Below are positions 33,201 to 44,357 of a stretch of DNA of 64,000 bases, in pieces. The notes beneath the pieces were generated by a model that saw only the letters and a list, made by a program, of their open reading frames with translations, ran no database searches and had not been told where the DNA came from. Numbering within the stretch: position 1 is the stretch's first letter; each line of letters opens with the position of its first letter. Both the position numbers and the translations under genes were made by a program. This DNA comes from Owenia fusiformis. Lineage: Eukaryota; Annelida; Polychaeta; Sabellida; Oweniidae. The stretch spans positions 2,363,341 to 2,427,340 of the forward strand of contig CAIIXF020000008.1 in assembly GCA_903813345.2 (NCBI GenBank), written 5' to 3'.

Positions 33201-35531
33201 AGTGATATCAGTTCTTGTAATATTGCCAAAGATATCTGACCTTAGACTGAGTAGCATAGAGAGTTCATAACCCCAAAAGTTGAAATTAATGTGGAAAACC
33301 TGCGATATGGTAAATTAAATATGACTTCCAACAGTTTGCACAGAGATTCATAATCTACAAATATGTCAAATAAACGAATACAAATTCAACTGAGAGACTA
33401 AAACTAAAAGACAAAATCAATAGAATTGCACCTTAGATTCTGTGTATGTAGTAAAAATATATATTAAGTACATATTAATACTGTAATGCACATGTATTAA
33501 GTATATTCATTCAGATAAGTACAAGACAACCAAGAATCAGGTCTAGATTTTCATACAAAATGGCCTCGTTTACAGACATGCATAATTGCATATAGTAACC
33601 TCATTCATTAACCACCAACAATTCATCTGCATCCTCATACTTCCAATAAAAAAATATATATACTGCACAATTACCATATGCACACACCTTTAATTAAATT
33701 ATTGATCTTGAATGAAACATGAATTTGTCTAATTAAAGTATGGTTACATATGGTATCTGATAGTACAATCACTGGAACAGGTGAAAATGATATTTAGTTA
33801 GACCTTACATTTAAAGATGGCTGGGAATACTTAGGATATATTTGACCTTCATTTTAGTGGTATCACAAGAATGATGCACAAATGAAAAAACAATGGGTAC
33901 GACCACAGACTTACAGAAATTCATGTCTACAGAGTGTCAGTATTTCATGTGAATAATATGTAGATGCATGATGCTGATCAAGATACAGTACGTGGGGTGA
34001 TCCAAAAGTCTTGGACCCCCGCCCCTCGTACAAGGGCAAAATTAAGAGATTTACCTTTTCTCCTTGCAATGATGGCACAGAATCACGAAGACTGGAAAAG
34101 CTCTCTTTAATATGGTCTCTTCTTTTTCTTTCTAAAGCATTATGATGGGCCCTCTTTTCTTCCTGTAACAAAACATGTTTAAATCAATGATAACTTTGAT
34201 CCTGCGTTTTATGACAAAAAGAAACAAGGCATTAACATGCAATTCATGTTACTGGTGTTGACATCAAAGGTATTGCCCCGAACCGTCCGTCTTCTCGCTA
34301 CAAGCAGATTGCCCCGAACCGGTCCGTCTTCTCGCTGCAAGCAGGATGAAATTCTTTGTCACAAAGTTTGGCATTTTTTATAAAATCAAACGCGCGTCAT
34401 TCAAACTCACAGGATGCAAATAGCATGTCATTTACATCATACCTTGAATGCGCATTTAGAGAGTTTTGGTCTGTTTAAAAATCTGTAAAAAATTGGGGTA
34501 CTTAAAAGCATCGGGAGGCATCATATATTTCAAATTAGACACGAGGAAGTCAATATTGAGCAAGTTATGGCTGTTTTAAATTCAAATAAAACCGTTAACC
34601 CGTACCGGTCCAGCTTTTGACCCGTACCGGTCAATTTTCGTTAGCTGCGTATACCAAGGGTGATAATCCTGGATGTCTAAGGGTCTCATCTCGTCAAACA
34701 ACAAAATGTGAAATAATGAAATAATAAGGGCAGAAAAATTAATGTCAGTTTATTGGCACAAAGTTTTAATATCATGATTTTTTATCAACACAAATACCAT
34801 AATTTCTTACCCTATCATATTACCCATAAAAACAGGGTTTGTAAATTAAATTAATTAAAGAATCTATTGATATGCAAAGAAACATTGATCCCACAGCTGT
34901 AAGGTTTGGATATTAGTTCCAGGTAATTTCAGAACCAGGGTAGTAGCCTAACGCAATGATTCGTTTTATTGGTTTGTACAATTTAGAACCTTGCCCACCC
35001 CACTTTGGATCTATGTCTTTCATAAGAAGCTACTGAATATGTCGTCAAATGTCAGACTTTTGGTCATGAAAATACAGCAATCTAGGGTGTGAAGAGTACT
35101 GTAGCAAATGCCTTAGCCTCATCTATTTATGCATTCAGTTATATATTCACATGTGCTTCTATTAGCCAATCACGTGTGTTTATTTTGATCTGCCATATTG
35201 ATTTTTGCACCCATAAAATGTCACTTATAACCCTGGGTTTGCCAATGATAAACCTTTTTAATAATAAATATAAAAAAAAATTATTCACTTTATCAGTATT
35301 TATATGTAATTTTCTTTACCTGGGTCATAAACTGGGTATTAGCACTACTGTAAAGTCCCGATCCCAGGTCATCTTCCTGAAAAAAAAAAAAATCATGAAA
35401 AATGACACATGTTGTCGAAAACTTTGATTTACTCGGCCATCCTGCAAGCTAAAACGATAATTTTAAAATGGGATTAAAGGAGCATAACTTACGTCACTCT
35501 CGATGTCAACATCTCGATCATCATCGCTCAT
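30293..35531 (-). CDS. MAX: MAX bHLH-leucine-zipper transcription factor, five coding exons
   Basis: MAX is the obligate nuclear partner of MYC, MXD and MNT proteins and binds CACGTG E-boxes. Minus-strand exons: 35493-35531, 35320-35376, 34055-34162, 31403-31526 and 30293-30426 (stop). Lengths 39+57+108+124+134 give 153 residues (human 160), with GT/AG and matching phase at each junction. Exon 1 encodes [13 protein letters not shown]. Exon 3 has the basic region and helix 1 ([19 protein letters not shown], including the His, Glu and Arg that read CACGTG). Exon 4 encodes [16 protein letters not shown], helix 2 and the zipper start. Exon 5 ends in a Ser/Glu-rich then basic tail, as in vertebrates. 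Exon 2 (19 codons, phase 0 on both sides) occupies the place of the vertebrate nine-codon exon that is alternatively spliced, so it may also be skippable. The gene faces FNTB tail to tail, as in human. Confidence 0.95.
31004..31030. repeat. Perfect 27-nt palindrome in MAX intron 4
   Basis: The arms GCGGGCAGATATA and TATATCTGCCCGC are separated by one base. A third copy of the same arm, followed by GTCCCGC, precedes it at about 30972. It stands out as GC-rich in AT-rich surroundings. Confidence 0.85.
31262..31382. repeat. Long hairpin in MAX intron 4, pre-miRNA-like
   Basis: The left arm 31275-31313 (starting GGTTCAGGATATTGGGATTA) pairs with 31331-31369 over about 39 bp with a single mismatch cluster, around a 17-nt loop. 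A second short pairing, TTATCCTATA (31262-31271) with TATAGGATAA (31373-31382), extends the stem. It could be a palindromic MITE or a small-RNA hairpin; the sequence alone does not decide. Confidence 0.75.
31530..34050. other. MAX intron 3, no gene seen
   Basis: AT-rich intron. ATGTACAATATGTATTA-like short repeats occupy 31590-31850. A 16-bp inverted repeat (AAGATATCCTACGATTTA and its partner) brackets 32114-32245. The remaining open frames look random. Confidence 0.55.
34273..34349. repeat. Tandem duplication of about 40 bp in MAX intron 2
   Basis: TTGCCCCGAACCG(G)TCCGTCTTCTCGCT is present twice in a row. Related ACCCGTACCGGTC motifs occur at 34600-34640. It is intronic and locally GC-rich. 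Confidence 0.6.
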
Positions 35532-36060
35532 TTTGGCAGTGTATTTTATCCTCAAATTACATTACTAAAAGTAAAATGTGTAAGAATGTAGGAACCAAAC
35601 AACGCCACGCGGTCACTGAACACGTGTGCAGTGGGCGTAAATTACTCCGCAGAATACCTTTAACTTTTACTCCATTATCCAAAAAATCGACTACACACCA
35701 TTTTAAGTATATGAGGAAAACACATTGAAGTATTTCAATTTAAATAGGGGAATAAAAAATATGATTAAAAGATACTAATTAAATAATATAGCACTATATC
35801 TTTGCAGAAAGGTCAATATGACCTATAAACTTTGGCCCAGAAAATCTCCATCTTAGCACAACAAGATATCACATTATTATGTCAATTTTTATCTATTATT
35901 GTTTCATTTTAAATTTAACAGGCCAAATCAAGCATTTATCTTTCTTAGTGTTGCTTTACAGAATTTTATTTTAGTTTATGCAAAACAAACCACGGTGCTA
36001 GTGTATTGATTTTATTCAGTTGACTTCATTTTAATTTCAAATTGCAAAACTGCTATGACA
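35532..36060. promoter_or_regulatory. MAX upstream region with a CACGTG E-box
   Basis: A canonical CACGTG sits at 35621-35626, 90 bp upstream of the MAX ATG (35531, minus strand), in a short stretch that is GC- and CpG-richer than its surroundings (ACGCCACGCGGTCACTG). CACGTG is the site bound by MAX heterodimers, so feedback control by the network is possible. The same interval may act divergently if the plus-strand exons at 36070 and beyond are real. Confidence 0.5.
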
Positions 36061-36158
36061 TATTATCATGTTACAGGAACAAGAAGCTCAAGGAAGCTGA
36101 TAAAGGTAGGTACATTTATTTTCTGAACTTGATCTAGCTCTGGAGTCGTTACTAATTG

Positions 36159-36947
36159 TTCGAGCCTTACCAAAAGCCAGGTAAACATTTTTCAGATATA
36201 AGATATCAACTAAGACAAGTATTAGAGAGAAGAAAGGTGAATTGACTTAAATATTCAATATTGTAGTTTTACATGATTTCTTTTTCAGAATTTTATTTCA
36301 GACTGAGATTCAGAATTGTAAATAGACTATTTGAAAGTTTGTTAATTTGATTTGAAATGTGACCTCATACTACCCTTTGCATTCGTTTGACTTCACTTCT
36401 TAAAAGAGAGCTTCGTCTTCACTCTTTCAAACTAAAATAAACCTGTGAACTCACCGCGCCAATCAGTGTTCGTCGGCCAAATTTGACCGACATTGTATAT
36501 ATGGTCATTCCTTCTGACGTCATCGTTGAGCCCGGAATTGACCAATGACATGCGCATATTAATTAGAACGCATTTGGCGTATGTTTCTTCAAGCTAGCTG
36601 ATTAGTGGAAGAAAGGTCAGCGCATTGGTCAGAAGTGATCTATTACCCAAACTGTCACCAGTACCCGTCGTGGGGGCGAGGCTACTAAACTGTAATATGG
36701 TCTCTACTAGGCAGAGTGTAGTTTGAGTGTATTTGAGTGTATTTGCAACCATCTGGTACGCCTGTGCGTACAGGATGCTACATACGCCCATGGAAGTGTC
36801 AATTGTTCTATACCATATTCACTCTTGTTTATTTTCTTCAGTCTTCGAGCCTTACCAAAAGCCAGGTAAACATTTTTCAGATATAAGATATCAACTAAGA
36901 CAAGTATTAGAGAGAAGAAAGGTGAATTGACTTAAATATTCAATATT
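36159..36947 (+). repeat. 104-bp direct duplication 685 bp apart
   Basis: The stretch containing TTCGAGCCTTACCAAAAGCC, ending in AAATATTCAATATT, occurs at 36159-36262 and again at 36844-36947, nearly identical through both exon-like and intron-like bases. The first copy lacks the CAG acceptor present before the second. A dispersed repeat (36372-36690) lies between them. Confidence 0.85.
36372..36690 (+). mobile_element. Dispersed repeat, copy 1
   Basis: This segment contains CTACCCTTTGCATTCG, CTTAAAAGAGAGCTTC, CCAATCAG and GCTGATTAGT. A copy of about 70% identity lies at 46062-46340 in the same orientation, and a fragment (TTCTTAAAAGAGAGCTTCAG) near 49340. It has no coding capacity. The family is unknown to me. 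Confidence 0.65.
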
Positions 36948-37311
36948 CAACATTTTGTTTACGTCTGTATGTCAAGTAAAACTGATCTTTGATCTTGTTT
37001 AATGGGTTACAGGCCCATCCAAAGTTGTAAGGTATTGCCTGCATTATGTGAGAATTTTTCTGTAGTCTGGCGATTAGTCTCTTTAACTAGGTGTAGAGAG
37101 ACATGTACATATTTAGATTTTTTTTAAGAAATTAAGAAATCATGCCATTGGAAAGTCCTAGAACGGTCCATCTTGCATTTATTAGTTTAGGTGGACAACT
37201 TAGTCTCACTTAGAGTCCTTCAGTTAAAATTCTAATATTCCAACTCATCATAACAAATGGAAGATTTCAAAACATAAAAAAAGTTATAATTGTAATGGTA
37301 ATAAAGTGATG

Positions 37312-37824
37312 TCAGACGCTCTACCCCTGAGCCATAAAGGCTAGCCACTACAGCTGAGACTGTAGAAGCGACTTGCTATCGAAGGTCATTACACCATCCC
37401 CCCTAGAAGACAACGTCCTGTCGTAACTGATTCACAAGGGCAATCCCACTTCTGATACCAATGTAGATGCTCTACCCCTGAGCCATAAAGGCTAGCCACT
37501 ACAGCTGAGACTGTAGTAGCGACTTGCTATCGAAGGTCATTACACCATCCCCCCCCTAAAAGACGACGTCTTGTCGTAACTGATTCACAAGGGCAATCCC
37601 ACTTCTGATACCAATGTAACGACCCTTGGGCACGTCCGTTGAGGAGCTGTAGTGTACCGAGCCAGATACTAGACTCGAAAGGGAGTGTGCTAAATTCAAT
37701 GTCCAGTGCGGGAATCGAACCCAGGAACTTCCGCTCTCAGAGTCAGACGCTCTACCCCTAAGCCATAAAGGCTAGCCACTACAGCTGAGAATGTAGTAGC
37801 GACTTGCTATCAAAGGTCATTACA
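37312..37824 (-). mobile_element. Miniature LTR retroelement (TRIM-type) with tRNA-like sequence in its LTR
   Basis: On the minus strand, a 210-bp LTR (37824 to 37615) begins TGTAATGACC and ends GGTCGTTACA. One base later comes TGGTATCAGAAGTGGGATTG, which is nearly complementary to the 3' end of leucine tRNA and fits a primer-binding site. Only 70 bp of internal DNA follows, ending in the purine tract AGGGGGGGGATGG directly before the next LTR. Further copies are a shortened LTR (37544 to 37462), a second internal part (37461 to 37394) and a truncated LTR (37393 to 37312). There is no gag or pol. Inside the LTR, TGGCTTAGGGG fits a pol III A box and GGTTCGATTCC, about 33 nt on, is a perfect B box. 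A related solo LTR is at 46471-46638. Confidence 0.8.
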
Positions 37825-39950
37825 GTATGTTATAATATGTGGGCATGTACCTTCTGACCTGTGATCAAATATCTTCTTATGCATCAGCATGTTTATATGC
37901 AATTCAATGCAACAGTTGAATAAGTTCAATTAAGTGGTTTAATTATGTAGTAACTTTTGTAAAATAACCAACACTCTCTCAAAGACATGCTGAGTTTAAT
38001 TAATATATATGTTTTATTGAAAATTTATAATAACTCAGTGTAAATGCCTGTAAAATATTTTAACTTGCTAATGAAAGAAATAATTTTTTAAATCATTTAC
38101 TGAACATTTTGGGTCATTTAGATTGAAATGCCTCGGTTTGTCAGGACAAAGATCAGAAGAATGAGACCAACAGGGTTGTGCACCCTATTTAAAAATCACA
38201 TCCCACCCTTTTGAAAAAAAAACTATTTGCACCCTGTAAAATGATGACATCTTCAGATGTTTTGACTAGTAAAGTTAGAATATTTTGAGAAAAAACTTGA
38301 AGACTCCTTAAGACAATCCATATTTTATCAAAGCAGGTTTGTATCATTGGTCAGGTATGTCTCTTACAATTTGAATTTGCCATAGTTACATTATCCTCAA
38401 ATTTAAGTAACATCCAGAAAAAAATGAAACATATGTACAATGTAACATACCTTCTTGTCTATAAATACCAATGAATGGCATCAAGATCTTATACCATAAA
38501 AACAAAGCCCACTTTGAATTAGGTAATGATTGTATTGATAACAAATAATGGCACCACTCTATAAAACACAGATACCTTTTCCCATTGGATTTCATTTCCA
38601 GGTATCCTCATAAACTACACCTGGATCTCTGCTAATATACTTTAACATGAAACCTCATCATGATATGGTGCCAATGCCATTTCCCTTTATTAAAATGCTA
38701 CTCCTTTACCTTTAAAATCCTTTTGCACACACACTGATAAAAACCAACATGATCCATCATCAGTAGTCAAATTCTGAAGAAAGTAAAACTTCTATAAGTT
38801 TATCATGTTTCTTCAGGAGGAATGATTTTCAATGGTTTTTAAATAAGGGTAATTGATTTTATTTTTGGTGCTGTATCTATCTCTCTTGAAGAATGTATAA
38901 CACCTGGTAGAGAAATCTTGATTTACATTGATAGAAATTCTAAATTCAGTAAAAGTGATATTTCAAATATTGTTTAAATTTAATGATAGAATTATGTTTT
39001 TAAAAAGTGTTTATCAACTTTGAAAATGTCACTTCTAGGTGAAGGGGATTCCCCATGTGACTCCATGTTATAAAATCACAAAAAATGAAATATATTTTCT
39101 TATATTGGACGGATAATATTTTCTTTTACTGGACACATTTTAATTTGTATAACTATCAAATACTACTGTACATAAGTATAATATGAAAATTGAACCTCTA
39201 AAACTGATGAATATTCAAATTTAAGGGAATTTTCTAATACCCAGGTATATGTTATCTGCCTGGAATTAGCCACCTGGTGGTGAAACTGGTAACTAATTCT
39301 AAGGTATATTCATTTCAGATAATTTTGGTTAATGAGAGTATGATTTTTTGCCAGTTCAATGCACTCCTTGATAGATCTCTATATTCACTCTATATATTAT
39401 AGAAGACTTAACCGCCATGACCATCCTGCAGTTATAATTAAATGAACTATTGAATTTATGATCCAGACTTACTTTTTTGTCCCATGTGAGATTCTTATCA
39501 TTCGAAGCAGGTGTTTTACCCTTGAATGAAGTATCACTGCTTCATATATCAAAACGAAAAATACTCTTAATATTGAAACAAGCAAGGAACAAAGCGTAGA
39601 GACATGAAATATAAATGCAGAATCTGGAACTGTGAAGTACTAGGGTGTTACATTCAAATTAATTAAAAGAGCATGGAATAAACATTTGAAATATGTTGTG
39701 TTTTAAGAATAGGCATTCATATTGATCATTCAGAACAGGCAAATTAAATTAATAAAAAAATAATTAGTGAATATTAATGTATGGTAGGTACGTATGTTGT
39801 TACTGTATGTCCTATACACAGCATACATTTTGGAAAATGTGCATAATAGTTTTGTGGATATAACAAGCTTTTTATTAAGAAGTAAATGAGCAAGTAAGTT
39901 TTATTGATCCATCAATAACTAAGCTAATAATAATTATTATTTAAATTATG
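37825..39950. other. MAX-FUT8 interval, no gene seen
   Basis: AT-rich DNA with only short random open frames. I saw no repeat structure of note, apart from poly-purine tracts. Confidence 0.5.
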
Positions 39951-40706
39951 TTTTCTAGGTTCGTCAGCAGATAGATAAATTAGGATGACGCTGATAGGCT
40001 GATGTCTACACGATCAGAAGGAAAAATTTTACTTCGCATATCGTCACAAGATTACAGAACAGAGTGATTAGTGTCTTTAGATACAAATTAACTCTTAAAA
40101 CCTTCACGAAAGCAAAGATAAGAGAAGAAATTGATGTGTAATCTCAGGTTGAAGACTGCTTTATCGGAGAGAGAATAATTGCATCAAGACAGATTTAAGT
40201 TTGTCACAGAAAGGCCTGAGATGTGAACTGTTAGCAGTAAATGGACTTAAACATGTAAGTATCATATTTTAGTTAATTTCTGTGCTTAATTAACTATTTC
40301 AGAACAGCTTCTTCCAACTATAGAATTATTTTGTATAAAGAGGTATGGGATTTGTTTTGTTAAGAAAAAACTGTTTTACTGTCAAAAGTGCTCATCTACA
40401 GATGTGATTGACTTACAGATGTTTTTAGTTTGCAGATGTTTTAAGCTTATACTGTATACTTACTTTCAAATGCTCGTTTATGTTGGATATTAATTGGAGT
40501 TAAAAAGAGAGAAACGTTGTGTATAAACTTGTTGCATCGTATTTACAACATGTTTTGATAAAGTTTTATTATTACTTTTATTTTAACAAGTGGAAGAAAT
40601 CCCACGGTTTTGTTGATATTTAATATGATATAAAGGTAGAATCTATAAAGCAATATTTAGTCTATCAACTATTATACAATCTGTCATGTAAAATAGATAT
40701 CTTATG

Positions 40707-41960
40707 ACCATTAAATATTATAAACCATAAAGTAAATGATGGTCATAATTTGGCATTGAAACACATGGTATAACCATGGTACGGGGTGGTAAAAAAAACG
40801 GCAACCCTAGTTTTTCCTAATATCTCTGTCATTCTAAGAAATAACTCCCTGATATTCTACACATTTGTTCATCATTCAATTTCCTACCAATCTACCATAT
40901 TTCATGACCATCAGACTGATAATCACAATAATACTGCATTTTAAGCAACATGCCCCAAAGGCCACTTTCAGGCTGTCTGAGCTGGTCTGTTATTCAAATG
41001 AATTCCATTTCCAACTTGATGCACTGGTAAACTCTAACAATTATGTATTCTTGGGGAGCCAAGCACTTGATGAAGTAGTGAAGATGCACCTTCACACAGA
41101 CAGATGCACAGTTTAGTGTGTTCTCAGAAGATATGGTCCTTTACTTTTAATGATGCTAATGGATATGCAATAACTTTCAACATCAAACTCTATTTTGTGA
41201 TTCCCATTGAGTTCTTGGGGACTTTAGGTGAACCCAGGAGAGGTGAAAGGCAGCAACAGTGGTTCCAACAAGACAGAATCATACCCCAAACACCTAATGA
41301 TGCACAATAATGGCTTTGGGACCACTTCAATGACCACATTATAAGCAGTTCAACAGACAATGAAAAGGCACCCCATTGCCCAGATATGGCCCCATTTAAT
41401 CTTTACCAGTGGGGATACCCCAAAGATAGAGTGTAGAGTAATAACGCAAGAAAGACATTTGACCTCAAAATAAAGATCACATGTGTCGTTTAGTCCATAC
41501 TTGCTGAGGAATGCAGTTATGTCATTGACAGGTTTGGAAAATGTGTGCAAGTTTGCCTACATCACGATATTGGAAAACTGAGGCACCTTGTTTAAAGTGA
41601 TGTAACATTGGGACTATCAGTCCGATGATCATGAAATAACACAGTCTAGTATGAAATTGAATGATGTACATGTGTGCCAAATATTAGGGCAAAATTTCTA
41701 AAAATGACAAAGATATAAGGAAAAATTAGGGTTGCCGTTTTTTTTTGACCACCCTGTATTTGATGGTCAAATATGATGAGATGAAATACAATAAACCATA
41801 AAATGCAATGGTGTATAATGGTGTACGATGGTCATATTGGCATTGAAACACATCGTATGACCATGGTATTTGATGGTTAAATATGACGAGACAAAATACT
41901 ATAAACCATAAGATTCAATGGTATATAATGGTCATATTGGCATGGTATATCAATGACAGA
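40707..41960. repeat. Tandem ~115-bp repeat array split by a transposon
   Basis: Units with ATAAACCATAA, ATGGTCATA, TTGGCATTGAAACACAT and TATGACCATGGTA occur at about 40707-40781, 41757-41865 and 41866-41950. The mariner-like element at 40782-41756 has inserted at the TA of CCATGGTA in the first unit. The uninterrupted sequence is visible at about 41860 (CCATGGTATTTGATGG). Confidence 0.8.
40782..41756 (+). mobile_element. Mariner/Tc1-like transposon with dead transposase
   Basis: The element is 975 bp long. Its terminal inverted repeats are CGGGGTGGTAAAAAAAACGG (left; continues CAACCCTA) and the complement at the right, CCGTTTTTTTTTGACCACCC, extending over about 50 bp. It is flanked by TA on both sides. 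The plus strand encodes broken pieces of a DDE transposase in order: NSNNYVFLGSQALDEVVKMH then DRCTV, WSFTFNDANGYAITFN, WFQQDRIIPQTPNDAQ and CPDMAPFNLYQWGYPKDRV. They correspond to the 'WFQQDGAxPH' and 'xPDLxPxDFxLWGYLKD' regions of the family. Stops and frame changes separate them, so the gene is dead. Confidence 0.88.
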
Positions 41961-43554
41961 ATAAATTGTAATAATCATCGTTTAGAACATGGTTGCTTCA
42001 TAAACTTTGTTCCAGTAAACATTCCCTATACATATATACTATTGTACATTGGTTGGCCACATCCCTTTCTAGCTTTACATGTGACTTCACAGTTTGGATG
42101 GTGATGAAATCTTAATCATCTCAAATGTAGCTTACAATTGGCTTTTCATGGAAGTCAAAATGGAAATTTAGTGTTTGCTACTGAAATACAATACATAACA
42201 TTTAATGATTTTTCTGACTTTTAAATGGATATGCTTATTCAATACTTTGTCATTAACCAGTTCTTTTAGAGCAGGGAACCATAGACTGTGAAACATTATG
42301 TAAGGTATTGTAAGTTTTGTGTAGCAACCATTGAATCAATCATGCTAATGGGTATGTGCTTTATAATTCTGTTATTATGAACTATTCACCTGTTTTAGAA
42401 TGACACGCAATCTGATTTATATATAATATGCCAAGGAGACTTGCCACATCAGCGGGGTTAACGTGTTCTGTCATACATTCTCTGGAACAGTAAATCTTTA
42501 TGGGAGTCGGATGAGTGAAATATGAAGCTTAAAGGGAATAAAGGAAATTAAGTTTGCTACTCATTATAGCTAAGCGAAGCTTATCAGCTTTCATATTATG
42601 AATTGTTGTTTTATAAGGAAATTTTGTTATTTTCTTTAAGTTAAAATCAATGAACTTGTATAAATAGAATCGATTTCCTTTTGTACATGCTGTCATTATT
42701 GAAGGATGGCTTCTTTCATTGATTGAATCGCAGAATGCATTTTTGTAAATTGATAAAATGTGTTTAAGTCATCAAAGTCTTTCTTGGATGAAGTGTTTGA
42801 CTTAACATAATTTGCTTTATCTGTATGGTAGAATCCATTCTATATGTTTTCTGGCCATGTACAAGAGTAATAATCTTCAGCAATTTACTGTACCAGCTTT
42901 TAGGTAATGAATTAGCTTATGACTGTATATTCTGTTTAGTTTTTCTGTTGTCATTGTAAATATTGTAAATTGATATCACACAAATATGAATACTAGTATT
43001 TACTGATAGAGCTAACCAGAATAAATACACATTGTATCGTAGATCTCTAATATCAAATTGAATCAAATATGTCTACCAATGGTTAATTTGGTCAAGTTTG
43101 ATCACTAAACACCGTGGTAGATTTTTACAGTAAAACTTGTATAATAAGAGAGTCAAGGAGGAGATAACAAATTCTGACCAAGAAAACGTGTTCACATTTG
43201 GAGATAGACGGAGCAGGGAGGTGTTTGGTTGAATGTGTTACTGTTGGTATACACAATTTCTAGAGTTACCGTTTATGTTTAATTAAATTAAAAGAGCAGT
43301 TCCAGAAGAGATAAGAACCTTGCATAACAGAATTTGTGAATCATAATACAGCAATTATAGCCTTTTTGTCAGTCTTCCAACCACTGCAACAACATGCTTC
43401 ATATATTTCACTGTCACTACACTAAAATATGGTAGCAGACTTGCATATAACAGGACTCTTGGGAGAATTTGTATTTTCCTGTGAATGTACTGACCACCTG
43501 TATTTTCCATGTAGAGAATAGAAGCACTAAACATTTGCATTCATTTTCCAAGTT

Positions 43555-43830
43555 ATTATGTCACCACCAAAAAGTGGTGACATATTGTTATGGTCTCCGT
43601 TTTTTGATGGCGGTTGGTGGTTGCCGATCGGCGTCTGTAACAAGTTCTTACAACTTCCAATAACTTAACAAATACTGTTTAGACTGACTTAATTTTTTCC
43701 AAAATCATCTACATGTTTTCAGAAGTTCAAATCTGACTTTATATCTAAGATTTGACCTTCAATGACCCTTTAAGGTCAAAAAGATCTTTTTTTTTAACTT
43801 ACTTCAAATTGACCAATTTTTAAAAAAAAT
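43555..43830 (+). mobile_element. Solo copy of the AGGTCA-repeat element
   Basis: It starts with the hairpin TATGTCACCACCAAAAAGTG (continuing GTGACATA; 11-bp perfect arms). It then has GGCGTCTGTAACAAGTTCTT and one unit matching the FNTB intron 6 array (CATCTACATGTTTTCAGAAG). A shorter relative with TTATGTCACCACC and CGATGTCTGTAACAA is at about 48400-48486. Confidence 0.75.
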
Positions 43831-44357
43831 CATCTGCAAGTTATCAGTTATCTTAGTGTACATTGTCGTCCTACATCCACAGGACTTCGCCCTGGCGGGA
43901 AATTTGAAATTGTGAATTAATAATGAAATTCATTCTGATACTCATCGCATCTAAAAACCTGTCTGTGCTTAGTTGCTCTGATTTTCCGTGCCAATCCCAC
44001 TGATTGAGTAGGCGGGGTGTCCCACACAATCTTAAAGTTCCCGCGAAGTTTACTCTTGTAAAAAAGTTGACGTACTTTAAAAATAATAATTTGTCAGAAC
44101 TGTTAAAAATAAGTGAATACTAAGGACTTTGCAAGGACCTTTTGCAATCAAAAATTGTTTATTACACCGTTGCTATGCAGTTTGTTGAGAATTCCTTTTG
44201 AGATGTGACGTTTAAATCATGTGTTTGTTATAACCCTTAATGAATATATTTCATTGCTTAGGGAGTAGAATCCTCATTATTTGATACCAGTCTCAATTAT
44301 TCCAATCTATTACTGCAATAGTTCATCTACAACCCGTGGATTATTTTCCATTTAGTA

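Larger units (their letters stand above)
36070..40254 (+). ncRNA. Candidate spliced exons of unknown transcript or FUT8 5'UTR
   Basis: Three segments have good splice consensus: 36070-36098 (TGTTACAG before, AAAG|GTAGGT after), 36842-36921 (TTCTTCAG before, AAG|GTGAAT after) and 39959-40254 (TTTTCTAG before, ACAT|GTAAGT after). Joined in phase, they stay open for about 45 codons, including VFEPYQKPGKHFSDIRYQLR and a terminal VRQQIDKLG then TGA at 39986-39988. I do not recognise the peptide, no start exon was found, and 45 open codons could be chance. The last segment's donor at 40255 would suit splicing to the FUT8 start exon at 51487, so these may be FUT8 leader exons. Confidence 0.35.

Noticed and set aside
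36594-36930. Genes from the 65-67 codon ORFs near 36.6-36.9 kb
   Set aside because: They overlap a dispersed repeat and a duplicated exon-like segment. Starts and codon content look random.
37330-37760. Functional tRNA gene
   Set aside because: A and B boxes are present on the minus strand, but the acceptor stem does not pair and the anticodon arm is poor. The sequence is part of a repeated LTR.
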